From positions 40,391,112-40,455,111 of the forward strand of contig JAKSZU010000020.1 of NCBI GenBank assembly GCA_026018925.1: DNA of 64,000 nt, given 5' to 3'. Position 1 is the stretch's first letter, and each line of letters opens with the position of its first letter. The stretch comes from Tupaia tana. Taxonomy: Eukaryota > Chordata > Mammalia > Scandentia > Tupaiidae. Shown in pieces: positions 42,264-52,501 of this stretch. The position numbers were made by a program, and so were the translations under genes. Below the pieces are notes generated by a model that searched no databases, was not told the DNA's origin, and saw only the letters and a program-made list of their open reading frames with translations.

Positions 42264-42515
42264 TATTATTCTTTTTTAGAGAGATTTTTGCTATAGGGCG
42301 CATGTGCTCACCAGAGAGACAGAGAGGCAGAGAGAGAGAAATCACTCCCCGGGGGGATGGGCATGCTGCAGTTCCTTCTCCATTCTCCTCTCAGATTCTT
42401 GGTCATGTACGCACACGCTCCTGATGTGAGTTGTAAGCCACCCTGTCCAGGACTCAAACTGCGGTCGGCTACGTGGGAGTCCAGAGACATAACCATTATG
42501 CCATATGCTGGTCCC
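42264..42515 (-). mobile_element. type A SINE, inverted
   Basis: agagagatttttgctatagggcgcatg to head catatgctggtccc at 42515. The flanks share atactttt (42253 region as gtactttt). Confidence 0.9.
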
Positions 42516-42666
42516 AATACTTTTTATTTTTAGGGGACATGAGTGAGGACTTTGGATGTTAAAGGTGACATACTAATGAGAAACTCGCCTACTCTGCTGC
42601 GACACTGCTGTTTTCCAGGCTGGGGTCACAGAAGAGGCCCGAGTCTGATTCCTGGTTTAACCTAAA

Positions 42667-42855
42667 GGCCAGATGCGGGGGCATCACCTGTAATCCCAGT
42701 CCTAGGGGAGGCTGGAACAGGAGGATCATGAGCTTGAGGCTGGGAAGTAGAAGACCCTGCATAAAAAAGAGGTGGGCGTGCTGGTTTGTGTCTGTGTCCC
42801 AGTGAGTCAGGAGGCTGAAGCTTAATGACATAGTGAGACTGTGTCGTAAAAAGAA
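42667..42855 (+). mobile_element. 7SL/Alu-like dimeric SINE, sense
   Basis: Left arm: ggccagatgcgggggcatca, cctgtaatcccagtcctagg, ggaggctgg...aggaggatcatgagcttgagg...gaccctgcataaaaaa. Right arm: gtgggcgtgctggtttgtgtctgtgtcccag, gagtcaggaggctgaagc, then directly gacatagtgagactgtgtcg and aaaaag. The CCTGTAATCCCAG and GAGGATCA words and the A-rich joint are hallmarks of dimeric Alu-type 7SL SINEs. The right arm lacks the gcttgaacccgggagg...ctgcactccag block. Confidence 0.8.
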
Positions 42856-43111
42856 TCATTTATAACAGTAGGGAATTTCCAGGTGATACACTAGAATGAG
42901 AAGATATAGGAACATCTTTCTTCTGCTACAAACCCAGATACATTTTGGGTTAAATATAGCAACAGCAAAACAATCTTTTCACGGATTGCCACGTTTGAAG
43001 TCAGGAAGGATGAATCTCTAGGAACCAAAGAGGACTCAGAGGTTGGAAGCTGACGATTAGAGGTGCACAAGGTAGTAATTGGACTAGATATTGACTCCTG
43101 GTTTTGTTTTT

Positions 43112-43333
43112 TTAAGTGTAGAATGCATGTGCTCACCAAAAAAATGAGAAATCACCCTGGGGAGATGTCCATGCCATAATCCCCCTCCATTCTCCTCCTG
43201 GGATCCTGGGCATGCATGCACACGTACACATACATACCCTGACATGAATTTCAAGCCACCGGGTCTGGGACTCGAACCTCAGCCGACCACGTGGGAATCC
43301 AGCACTTTCACCTCTACACCACCTGTGGGGCCC
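43112..43333 (-). mobile_element. type A/B SINE, inverted, shortened
   Basis: agtgtagaatgcatgtgctcacc then a direct jump to atgagaaatcaccctgggg, so the agagagacagagag stretch is deleted. The head ends cacctgtggggccc. Confidence 0.82.
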
Positions 43334-43334
43334 A

Positions 43335-43600
43335 ACCATGTGATGTTTTTATACATGTATACATTGTGAAATGATCACCGCAGTCAAGCTTATTAACATA
43401 TTCACCGTCTCACATAGTTCCCTTCGTGCATATGTGTGGGGAGGGGAGAATACCCAAGAACTACTGTTGTAGCAGATTCCAGTTGTTTAGTATATTGTCA
43501 TTAGCTGTAGTCACCATGCTGTGCTCTGGGTCCCCAGAACTTACTCAGCTTATAACTTCTTATAATGACCAACTTTGTTGGTCATTCACTTTTTACTTAT
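43335..43600 (+). mobile_element. L1 3' UTR fragment, sense
   Basis: aaatgatcaccgcagtcaagcttattaacatattcaccgtctcacatag ... ttagctgtagtcaccatgctgtgctctgggtccccagaacttactcagcttataac matches the 3' UTR of older L1M/L1PB-type elements. Confidence 0.75.
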
Positions 43601-43732
43601 TTCTTGACAACTTCACATGTTCTTGGTCTAGGGGAGACTGCCTCCTAACAGAACGTAGGGCGGAGGTGCAGTCACTGATGAGCTGTGACAGCAGCAGCCA
43701 GATTACACAGGCTTCCATCCTTACGTTCTTAC

Positions 43733-43990
43733 ATTTTTTTTTTTTTTTTTGGTGAGGTTTTTGCTATAGGGTGCGTGCACTCGCCAGAAAGACAGAGAGA
43801 GACAGAAAACGAGAAATCACTCCCAAGGGGGCACGACCATGCCACAGTCCCTTCTCCATTCTCCTCTCGGGATCTTGGGCACGCACGCACATGCCCCCGG
43901 CATGAGTTTAAGTCACCGGGTCCGGGACTCGAACTGTGGTCAACTACATGGGAGTCCAGCAACATAGCCATTATGCTAACTGCTGGTCCC
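43733..43990 (-). mobile_element. type A SINE, inverted
   Basis: T18 tail, ggtgaggtttttgctatagggtgcg, body with a short deletion in acagagagagacagaaaacg, head gctggtccc at 43990. Confidence 0.92.
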
Positions 43991-44584
43991 ACCTCATGTT
44001 GTTTTTATTACATTCATTAAAGAATCATTGGAAGAACATTTTAATGTCTCAAAATTCTGGAGAGATAGATCCTGTGATAAAAAAAATGAAGTTGCTTTGG
44101 CAACCAACTCCTCTCTCTCCATTGAACACCAAGGAGACATTAATAGAAGTCATTACCATTGTCTGTGAAGGGATAAAGTCATTTATAGAGGAGTTCTTAA
44201 GGTTTAAGTATCCTTTCGTTGGTAGAATAATATGGAAGAGTGGTTCTTGAGATGATATCATTATTTTAAAACGACTCCATTTGTATAGAGTACAACATAC
44301 AAGTTTTCTATTTTCCTAGAATGGATACACGATTTCAAATTGTTTTAAAAATTCTATTGAGTGTTCTGATAGTTGTTTTAAATTTTATTGGCCTTAAAGC
44401 ATAATAAGGAGAATGGTAGTAAAAAAATTTGAAAAGCAGTTTTGTTAGGGCTCAGTGCTTTCTGAAAATTTTGAATGTAATTTAAATATTGGGCGTTTAT
44501 TTCAAGACTTATTTTTTCTTTTCAATACTTTCACGCTGGGGGTTTTTGCAGACAGGTGTGGACCTGTGTAATAAAGTGCAGTGA

Positions 44585-44620
44585 CCTATAGCAAAAACCT
44601 CTCAAAAACATAAAAAAAAA
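44585..44620 (+). mobile_element. severely 5'-truncated type A SINE (tail only)
   Basis: cctatagcaaaaacctctc followed by aaaaacataaaaaaaaa is the exact 3' end of the type A consensus, with no tRNA head or body. It sits at the edge of an L2 fragment. Confidence 0.7.
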
Positions 44621-44634
44621 GCACACCCTTCCTT

Positions 44635-44830
44635 ATCTTTTAGGAACTCATGGTTTAGGGAGAGAGACAAGTGAAAACTATAGTCAGGTGCATGTACTGT
44701 GTGAAAATGTATCCAGGGTGGTCTGTGAGCCTAGAGGAGGAGGAGATTAGGAAGGCATCTACAATAGAATAGAGGGTATCAGAGCTGAGTCTTGAAGGAA
44801 AATAGGAGTTGTCCAGGTCGGGGTCATTCT
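44635..44830 (+). mobile_element. L2 LINE 3' fragment
   Basis: ttaggaactcatggtttagggagagagacaagtg and gtcttgaaggaaaataggagttgtcc resemble the L2 tail (gagctcacagtctag...gagac...gacctgaagga). Confidence 0.45.
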
Positions 44831-44879
44831 AGATCTGCAGTAATTACAAAAGAAATGAAAGATCATCCATTTATTTATT

Positions 44880-45110
44880 CAATAAACATGTCTTTTAATA
44901 AATGCAGTGAAGGCTGACAAATATTTATTGAGCATCTACTAATGCAGTCACATACAGTGTAGTGCACTCACTGGGGACATGCTTCCTGTCCTCCTGGCGT
45001 TTACAGTCTGAGTGAGAAAGCGATGAATGCAATGTCACGTAACTGTAGAAACCATCGTCGTGGTACGTGCAGTGAGGGAGAGGGCTGGGGTGCCTCAGAA
45101 TGTGTAATGG
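44880..45110 (+). mobile_element. L2/MIR-type 3' fragment
   Basis: caaatatttattgagcatctactaatg, cactggggacatgcttcctgtcctcctggcgtttacagtc and gagtgagaaagcgatgaatg follow the common L2/MIR tail order. Confidence 0.5.
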
Positions 45111-45984
45111 AGGTGGGATCGGGTCAGTGTTCCCGAGGAAACAGGCCTAGGCCTGACAGTGAGGCTCAGTCCACACCGAGACGCTCCGTGGTCCTCATCT
45201 CACGTTTGCTGCTAGTGGGTGCCTGGGAAGTCGTGACACATCCTGGCACAGAAAACAGAAAAAGACGTCATCTCTTTCCCAGCGACCTAATCGATGAATC
45301 CTAAGGTCTTGGGTTTCTTTCCAAATCTTCGAGGATTTCAGTCTGGCTGGGATGCAGGCTGTGTGCGGGAGAGGGGAAGGGTGTGACGCTGGCAGGGTCG
45401 GGAGAGGCTGGATGATGGAAGGCGCATATAAACCTAGGACGCATGATTTTCAGTCTCGAAAGTGGTGGCATTGTGGAACATTGAGGGATTTGAGGCCAAG
45501 CTGGGTAAACACGTCGTTTATGTTGTTCCTTCAGTCCTGCCGTGAGAGTGGCCATTCTTCCAGGTCTGTGTTTTTTTTTTTTTCTTTTTCTTTATACACA
45601 TATGCTGAGAACCATAGTTTTTATTCTCACTGTGGCCATGGCTTCTAAAGCATTCTCACAGGTCTTATAAGATCAGTATTGGAGGAAGTAAATTTCACAT
45701 CCTTCCAAGTGATAGAGCTTTGGTCCAGAAACAGAAAATCAAGTAGGAAACTCCTGGATTACACTTGTATGTGCATTTTTATTGACAAGGTTGCTGATGG
45801 TAAAAGTAAGAGGTTCTGCTTCTATAAATGACTGGTAATAAATGTGGATACTCCATAAATGTGGTTTGCCATCTGAAACTAGCGAGTTGGACTAGGGACC
45901 TGTAAAGAGCTTTTTGGCTACATAGTCTATGATTGTGTGTTTGCTTTACAGTAGGTAGTTTTCCCCTCTTCTTCCAGATACAGC
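45111..45984. other. C3orf70: no recognised feature
   Basis: Intron sequence; a T-rich run at 45570-45595 is not clearly a SINE tail. Confidence 0.4.
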
Positions 45985-46186
45985 ATGTCATGCCGGCTGA
46001 GAGAGAGGGCTAGACAGAGTAAGAGAGAAGTCCGGCACATGCCTGATCACGCCGCGGTCTCCTTCCTCCAGTCCCCCAGCACACTGGCTCGAAGGCATCT
46101 GCTGCTGTCTCATGGCCCTGTGGGACCTGCTTCTCTGGAGCAGCACCTTTCCACTGTGCCTGGAGCCAGCCCTCAACAGGTAGTTT
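45985..46186 (-). mobile_element. type D old SINE, inverted (tentative)
   Basis: ctgagagagagggctagacag at one end and, inverted, ggctggctccaggcacagtgg...ctgctccagagaagcaggtccc at the other, similar to the head of the 1901 element. Confidence 0.45.
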
Positions 46187-46728
46187 TTTAACAGGTGGTT
46201 GCATACATTTTTTTTTTTTTTACATGGACACGTCAGTGTAAACGACTTGTACTGACACCATTCTGAACAGTGAGCGATTTTGCTATCGAGACATTTGGCA
46301 ATGTCTGGAGGCGTGTTTTGGTTGTAATCACTCAGGTCTAGTGAGCAGAGCTTGTGCTGCTGCTAAACATCCTGGAATGCATAGGGCAGCCCTCCACAAC
46401 AAGAGGTACCCAGCCCCAAGTGGCAGTAATGACAAAGCTTAGAAACCCTGAGAAGACAAGATGGATACAGCTTACTTTGGTTAAAATGTAGTCCATGAGT
46501 AGATAGGACGTTCTGTCTCCAGTATGTGTTCCTTCGCCCATGCGTTCATGCATTCATGCGTTCTAAACATAGCCAAACGCGGCTAGGCACGTGAGCTTTG
46601 CCGTCCGCCATTGCCTAATACAGGTAGGCCTCTCTGAAATCTCTGACGGTTCCCAAGATACGGCCTTCGTCTTCTCTCACTGAGTTGTAAGCCAATGAGA
46701 AACAAGATAACAAGCCACTGGGAGCCAA
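46187..46728. other. C3orf70: no recognised feature
   Basis: Intron with one T13 run (46208-46221). Confidence 0.4.
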
Positions 46729-46743
46729 AATGTTACCCTTTCT

Positions 46744-46998
46744 TTTTTTTGGAGAGGTTTTCGCTATAGGGCGCGTGCGCTTGCCAGACAGAGAAAGACA
46801 GAGGGACAGAAAGCGAGAAATCACCCCCCAGGGGGGATGGTCACGCCGCAATCCCTTCTCCTCCATTCTCCTCTTGGGATCTTGGGCACGCACGCACACG
46901 CGCCCGGCGAGAGTTTAAGCCACCGGGTCCGGGACACGAACCGCGGTCGACTATGTGGGAGTCCAGCGACATAGCCATTACGCTAACTGCTGGTTCCC
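46744..46998 (-). mobile_element. type A SINE, inverted, near consensus
   Basis: ggagaggttttcgctatagggcgcg to head gctggttccc at 46998. TSD aatgttaccctttct (46729-46743) versus aatattaccctttct (46999-47013), one mismatch. Confidence 0.95.
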
Positions 46999-47132
46999 AA
47001 TATTACCCTTTCTAATAAAAGCCAAAGTAGAATATGCAGCTTATGTTCGCCGACAGGTGGGGGTCCACATTCTGTACCTCAGAATTAGAAGTTTTGGCAG
47101 TATTGGACTGGGACAAGTTCTGGTTCCGAGAC

Positions 47133-47470
47133 TGTCTGCGATGAACTGAATATTTGTGTTCCCCCCAAATTCATGCGTTGAAATCCTAATGGCCAATGTG
47201 ATGCTATTAGGATGTGGGGCCCCTGGGACATAATTAAGTCAGGAGAGGAGCCCTCATGAATAGAACTAGCGACCTTATAAAAGAGACCTCCTGGAACTCT
47301 TCAGGTCCTTTTCACGCTGGAGGCTATGGCAGGAAGCTGACAACGTGCAATCAGCAGACAGCCAGACCAGAGCCCCACATGCTGGCGCCCGGACTTTGGA
47401 CTCGGAGCCTCCAGATGGAGAGTTAGACATTTCTGTCGTGTGTCGCCTCTGGTGCAGCGTCCTCCACTGA
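47133..47470 (+). mobile_element. MaLR/MLT1-type LTR, sense
   Basis: ctgaatatttgtgttccccccaaattcatgcgttgaaatcctaatggccaatgtgatgctattagg, ggagccctcatgaatag and ccttataaaagagacc follow the MLT/MST LTR order, including a TATA-like ataaaag. The right end is poorly defined. No internal retroviral genes are attached. Confidence 0.75.
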
Positions 47471-47924
47471 CCAACACACTGTCTGTAGAGAATCGGGTCA
47501 GGACTTGGGTTCTCTTTGGTTGCCTCCCTTCTTAAGAGGCAACAGGAAGGCGCTGAGCCAGGCACATGAAGTTCATTCTTCCCACATGTTCAGCCAGTAA
47601 GCATTCTGCCTCTCACGAGTGAAGGGAGGAAGGACAGAGCGCAGGCAAGGACTTCATACTAGCCGAGCTCCTTCTACGTGGACGGGCACGTGGGAGGCCT
47701 GGGAGGCTGCAGTCACTGCTAATAGGTTATAGTGAAGAATCTGCCTACACTGTGGACGTCTGCAAAGTTCAAAAAGGAGAATATCAGGGTTTTTTTCAGA
47801 ACTCGTATACATTTTTTTGTGACTAATTTACCCATTGGTTAACTAAGCCAAATGACTACAACCAAAACAAAGAAAAATGAATCATAATTTAAGTGATAAA
47901 AAGGACCCTAAAGATGATTTAGTC
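47471..47924. other. C3orf70: no recognised feature
   Basis: Intron sequence. Confidence 0.45.
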
Positions 47925-48090
47925 CACTGGATCTCAATCTTGGTTGCACATTGGAATCACCTGAGAAGCTTTTTAAATACCGACGTCAGACCATTCACAA
48001 TAAAACCACGGGTGAGAGGAGATGGGATCTGGCCACTGGTCCTTTGTAAATGCCCCCCAGACGACTCTGCTGTCAACACTGAAAATCAGT
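47925..48090. mobile_element. MER5A-like hAT-Charlie DNA transposon
   Basis: ccactggatctcaatcttggttgcacattggaatcacctgagaagc opens like MER5A (cagtggttctcaa...gcatcagaatcacctgg), with the middle degraded and gacgactctgctgtcaac near the other end. Confidence 0.65.
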
Positions 48091-48099
48091 GACCCAGTC

Positions 48100-48220
48100 T
48101 AACCTCTTGTTATATAAAAAAACGAATCTGGGAAAGTTTTAGTACTTGCCTAAGGCTGTAATTAGCAGAGCTATAATAAGATCTGTCTTCTGCCTGAGTC
48201 CAGAGCCCCTTACTGAAAAC
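48100..48220 (+). mobile_element. MIR-like remnant
   Basis: acttgcctaaggctgtaattagcagagct...tctgtcttctgcctgagtccagagcccc follows the MIR 3' half. Confidence 0.55.
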
Positions 48221-48521
48221 AAAGCTGAGAATGTGTAAGATAGTATCTTTAACTGGACTAATATACAGCATACTCATGCTGGGAAAACTAATTTTATAAG
48301 CTGTAATGATATGCAGTGATTGATATATAAAAAATAAACGGAAAAAGAAAAGAAAAAGAAAACAAAGCTTTTTTGGTGGGTCTACTTTTTTCATAATTTT
48401 AAATCAGCAAAATAATTTATAAAAGTGTTAGTCACATGTCAGGAGCCCTGAATTTTAATTCTGGCTCTGGCGTTAGCTGCTTCAGACTCAGTTTCCTTCT
48501 CTTTCAAAACTAAAGAGTTAA
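48221..48521. other. C3orf70: no recognised feature
   Basis: Intron sequence with an A-rich stretch near 48325-48365. Confidence 0.4.
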
Positions 48522-48752
48522 GGGCCAGTTGGTGGCATGTGGCTAAGGCAGCTGGAGCCCGCATGGCCAACTGTATGATTCAAATCCCAGATCCAGCAGC
48601 TCGAAAAGCATACTGGGGCGGGCGCATGTGTGCCCCAAATCTGGAGAGAACAGAGCAGGGATTATGGCATGGGCATTGCCTTTCAGGGTGCTTTTTCACT
48701 TTCTCTGTTTCCAACAAGCACATGTACCCTATCGCAAATTAAATAAATAAAT
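48522..48752 (+). mobile_element. type B SINE, sense
   Basis: gggccagttggtggcatgtggctaagg head, gattcaaatcccagatcc B-box region, tail accctatcgcaaattaaataaataaata. Confidence 0.85.
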
Positions 48753-48881
48753 ACTTATACAAGATCATTTTAAAAGTTTTTTTTTAGGCAGTAAAATTAT
48801 GTGCTTCTGTAATTTCAAATGTGAAGAATGAGCTTATTACTTAGAGTTAATTACTGCTTTGAACTTTTATTAAGACTCTTC

Positions 48882-49071
48882 CGGGACAGGACTGGTGTAG
48901 TGGTCAGACATGTTGGTCTGAGAGGCCGAACCATGTGGGAAAGTTCTGGGTTTGTGTCCGGAGACCTCCCTGAGTGCACAGAGCACACGCGTGTGGCTGA
49001 GCTGGGGGTGGATTGTGGTGTCAAGACCTGTGTGGAGGTACTGCCCCTCTCTCTCTCTCTCTCTCTCTTAG
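48882..49071 (+). mobile_element. type D-like old SINE, target of the U6-L1 insertion
   Basis: gggacaggactggtgtagtggtcag head, accatgtgggaaagttctgggtttgtgtcc B-box region and a (CT)n tail at 49045-49068. Its A-rich 3' tail resumes after the retrogene at about 50432-50444, so the chimera landed in the tail. Confidence 0.6.
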
Positions 49072-49087
49072 AAGTAATAAGTAAACT
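49072..49087 (+). repeat. left TSD of the U6-L1 chimera
   Basis: aagtaataagtaaact directly precedes the first base of U6. It is identical to 50416-50431. Confidence 0.95.
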
Positions 49088-49194
49088 GTGCTTGCTTTGG
49101 CAGCACATATACTAAAATTGGAACAATACAGAGAAGATTAGCATGGCCCCTGCGCAAGGATGACACGCAAATTTGTGAAGTGTTCCATATTTTT
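49088..49194 (+). pseudogene. RNU6: U6 snRNA retropseudogene, 5' half of a U6-L1 chimera
   Basis: All 107 nt of U6 are present, from gtgcttgctttggcagcaca to gttccatatttt. I see four differences from the canonical U6, each a C to T or G to A change at a CpG (tttggc, ggaacaatac, aatttgtg, aagtgttcc), consistent with methylation decay after insertion. There is no upstream TATA/PSE promoter context: the sequence just before it is the target SINE and the TSD. Not an active snRNA gene. It is fused without a tail directly to L1 sequence at 49195. Confidence 0.96.
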
Positions 49195-50415
49195 AAGTGA
49201 TAAGTATTGGCGGGAATGTGTTGAAAAGGAAACCCTCTTACTCTGTTGGTAGGAATGAAAACTGGTTCAGCCACTGTGGAGAACAATATGGAGGGTGCTC
49301 AAAGATCTACAAATAGAACTACCCTTTGATCCAGCAATCCCACTTCTGGGTATCTATCCAAAGGACAGGAAAACGCTCAGTCGGAAAAGTGCTTGCACAT
49401 CAATGTTTATTATTCACAATTGCTAAGACATGGAACCAACCTAAATGTCCACAAACTGATGAATGGATTGGAAAAGTGTGGTATATATACTCTATGGAAT
49501 TCTACTCAGCCATAAAAAATAACAAGACCCTGGCATTTGATAGAAAGTGGTCAGATATGGAGGATCTATTGCTGAGTGAAGTAAGCCAGGCTATGAAAGA
49601 AAAATATTGTGTATATCCACTTAATATATACCGACTATCTGCACTCTATGGTAGAGAGCGAAAAATTGGAGGACATAAAAGTAGTGAAGGTACTTAACGA
49701 GAATAAGACAGTGTGGAATGGGTGGGGTGAAGAGAAGAGGATAGAGAAAGATAGCAAGAGAACAATAGAGAGGCAGGACGTTAGTGGGACACAGATATGG
49801 CTTATTACCTGTTGATGACGTGTATAGTATTCTCAATTGGATTGGTCTGAGAAGTATTTCATGATAGGTAAAGTCTTTTTTTTTTTTTTTTTGAGAGGTT
49901 TTTTTCGTTATAGGGCGCGTGCGCTCGCCAGACAGACAGAGAGAGACATAGAGACAGAAAGCGAGAAATCACCCCCTAGGGGGGAGGGGGGATGGTCACG
50001 CCGCAATCCCTTCTCCTCCATTCTCCTCTCGGGATCTTGGGCACGCACGCACACACACGCGCCCGGCGTGAGTTGTAAGCCACCGAGTCCGAGACGCGAA
50101 CCGCGGTCGACTACGTGGGAATCCAGCGACACAGCCATTACGCTAACTGCTGGTTCCCATGATAGGTAAAGTCTTTTTACAAGCAAAATGAGAAATAGTG
50201 ATTGACCGTTTAAAAAAATAATAATTAGAATAATAATAATAATTGGAAAAACATTGAAAAGATATTGAATGATGAAGTGGGGAGATTAATGTCTCTGTAT
50301 TGACTGACATGCATGGCATTCCCTTTTGAAAAAGCAATGTAATACACTGTAAAGTTATATGTAATCCAATGTACTATAAAGATTATGATGATAATAAAAA
50401 TAAAAAAAAAAAATA
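49195..50415 (+). pseudogene. L1 3' segment, 3' half of the U6-L1 chimera
   Basis: Starts mid-ORF2 (gaatgaaaactggttcagccactgtggagaacaatatgg). The frame 49326-49697 ends in the ORF2p C-terminal region (NQPKCPQTDEWIGKVWYIYS, then EFYSAIKNN) and stops at 49695. A 3' UTR ending aatcc..gatgataataaaaat and an A-rich tail follow to 50415. Truncated, so it makes no transposition protein. It is broken at 49880-50157 by a type A SINE. Its 3' UTR differs from retroposon X. Confidence 0.92.
49880..50157 (-). mobile_element. type A SINE, inverted, 20-bp TSD, in the chimera
   Basis: gagaggtttttttcgttatagggcgcg to head gctggttccc at 50157. TSD catgataggtaaagtctttt at 49860-49879 and 50158-50177, perfect. 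Body keeps most family CpGs and has a ggggggaggggggatgg expansion near 49978. Confidence 0.96.
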
Positions 50416-50431
50416 AAGTAATAAGTAAACT
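50416..50431 (+). repeat. right TSD of the U6-L1 chimera
   Basis: aagtaataagtaaact follows the A-rich tail of the L1 part. The 16-bp identity shows that U6 and L1 were inserted as one unit. Confidence 0.95.
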
Positions 50432-50444
50432 TAAAAAAAAAAAG

Positions 50445-51762
50445 AGTCCATTATCTAGGTGTTCTCATTACTCTAACTCATTTTAACTGAAATATTTTAG
50501 GATAGGTTTCTGATGCGGGAATCATTAATCATTAAAATCTTGACATAACCACTAAAAATCATAATGCCTTGAACATATGAGTCGCTTTCAATCACTTCAT
50601 TAATTTACTGTTGTGTGGGCTCTAAGGGCCTGTTTATATGATAGGAGCAGCAGGGAGAATGCTGCTGATTCTTCTTGAATATTTTCAAGTATTGATATAT
50701 TCACATATTGAAATAATCGAGTCCTTTTAATTTAATCCAAGATTTCTCCATCTATAATTGTAACTGGAGACAAAATTATACTTTTTAAAGTTATTTTCTT
50801 TTAGCTACTTTTGTGTTCATTTAGCTATTTTCTTATAGTAATTTACAAAGTATTATTTGAGATTTAAGTTGTTAATGTAAATTGTTCCAGCGCTGGCTCT
50901 AGGGCTGGGGCCTGTGAAATCGCATGGACTAAGCTACATGCCTCCCCCCTCAGCCCCACGTAGCTCTGTCCTGGTACTTAAAAAGTGCTTGATAAATTTT
51001 GGTTGGCTTAATTGGTGTTTTATATTCTGGTATTAATAGTCTTCTCTGTGTGTGTGTGGGGTTGGGTGTGTGTTATCACAATTGAAATGTTCCTTTTGGC
51101 ACTATCTAGCCGTGAGCTATGATAGAAGCACCAACACTAATGAATAGGGTAATTCAGTAGGTGTTTCCTCTAACGTTAGTAATTTATAGGCCTTGCCATG
51201 CCCATCCGTTATTTTAGGACTGGATAAATTCTTCCTGGTTTCTCCTTCCTGAATAAACTTCAGATGAGGCAGGATTTAAGACACTGACATTTTCAGTCAC
51301 ATTCGAAGAAAAGGGGTACTCTCTTTAAACAATCTTATATTTCTTTCAACTTCTACTCTCGCAATTCTATCAAAAAATATGGCACCGTTCTTTGTAAGTC
51401 TCAGTGTCTTTCATTTTACATTGCCGTTGCCTTTCTACATACTGCAGATCTTTTCTTCTCGTCTAGATAAAAGCTTCCGTTTGAAGGCAAACATTAGATA
51501 TGCTACTTTATTTTTTGTCACAACTCTCTATAGGATTTATGTGCATGTCAAATGGTAACTTTCGTTTTGGAATAAATATGTTAAAAATTTAACTCATATT
51601 CAGTGACTCAGGTTTGAAATACTGTCATGGGAGTTTTGCGTGAACTTGTACAATCTGGGGATTTTAAAGTTCCATGATAATTTTTGGTTATTATTTATTA
51701 TATATTGGGCATTGGTTTGGTGGTACGAAATATTTTTAAAAGAAAAAATTTGGGGGAGGGGA
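50445..51762. other. C3orf70: no recognised feature
   Basis: About 1.3 kb AT-rich intron without SINEs; no exon or repeat family I can name. Confidence 0.45.
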
Positions 51763-51978
51763 GTAAAGGTTTTTGCCTTAGGGCATGTGTACTTGCAAGG
51801 CAGAGACAGAAAGAGGGAAAGTGAGTAATCTCCCCCAAGGTGGGAGGATGGCCAGGCTGCAATCCCTTCTCCAGTCTCCTGGCTATGCATGCACATGTGC
51901 CCGGCATGAGTTTCAAGCCATCAGGTCCAGGACTCGAACTGCGGTCGGCTATGTGAGATAACCTGTTCTGCCATCTGC
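51763..51978 (-). mobile_element. type A SINE, inverted, head truncated
   Basis: aaaggtttttgccttagggcatgtg, a body with a deletion (cttctccagtctcctggctatgc), and a head lost beyond ggtcggctatgtgagataacctg. Confidence 0.82.
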
Positions 51979-52249
51979 CAAAGGAAATGTTTTAATTAGT
52001 CTACTTGCAAGTTCAGGGACATAATGAAAAAATACATTGGGTAAAAATTTGAGATAGAAGTTACCTCTTGCAGTGACGGGGTAGGAAGAGGGAAGAGAAT
52101 GAGTTTGGGGATGAATATACAGAGATTATAACCATGTAGATGGTTTTACTTTATAAACTGGGTGGTGAGTATGTAGAACTTGTTATGTTATTCCTTGTAC
52201 CTTTGTATAAGACAGATATTTGTCATTTTTTGTTACATTTTTACCTGTT
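51979..52249. other. C3orf70: no recognised feature
   Basis: Short AT-rich intron stretch. Confidence 0.4.
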
Positions 52250-52501
52250 AAAAATGTACTTGCTGGAGAGAGACACACATAGATGGAGAAAGAGAGAAGG
52301 TGAGAAAACACTGCCAGCCCTCATGGGCAATGGTCAAGCCATAATCCCTTCTCCTCCATATATCCCTCCTCTCCAGATTCTGGGCATGCACACACATGTG
52401 CCTGGCACGTTTTTCAAGTCACTGGAACCAGGACTTGAACTGTGCATGTTTGGTCATGGGGGATCCAGCCGCCTTAGCCACCAGGCTAGAGGCTGGCCCC
52501 A
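52250..52501 (-). mobile_element. type B SINE, inverted
   Basis: aatgtacttgctggagagagacac ... cacatgtgcctggcacgtttttcaag ... head ending ctagaggctggcccc. Confidence 0.82.

Noticed and set aside
49088..49194. Functional U6 snRNA gene
   Set aside because: Four differences from canonical U6, no upstream snRNA promoter, and a TSD plus L1 fusion show it is a retrocopy.
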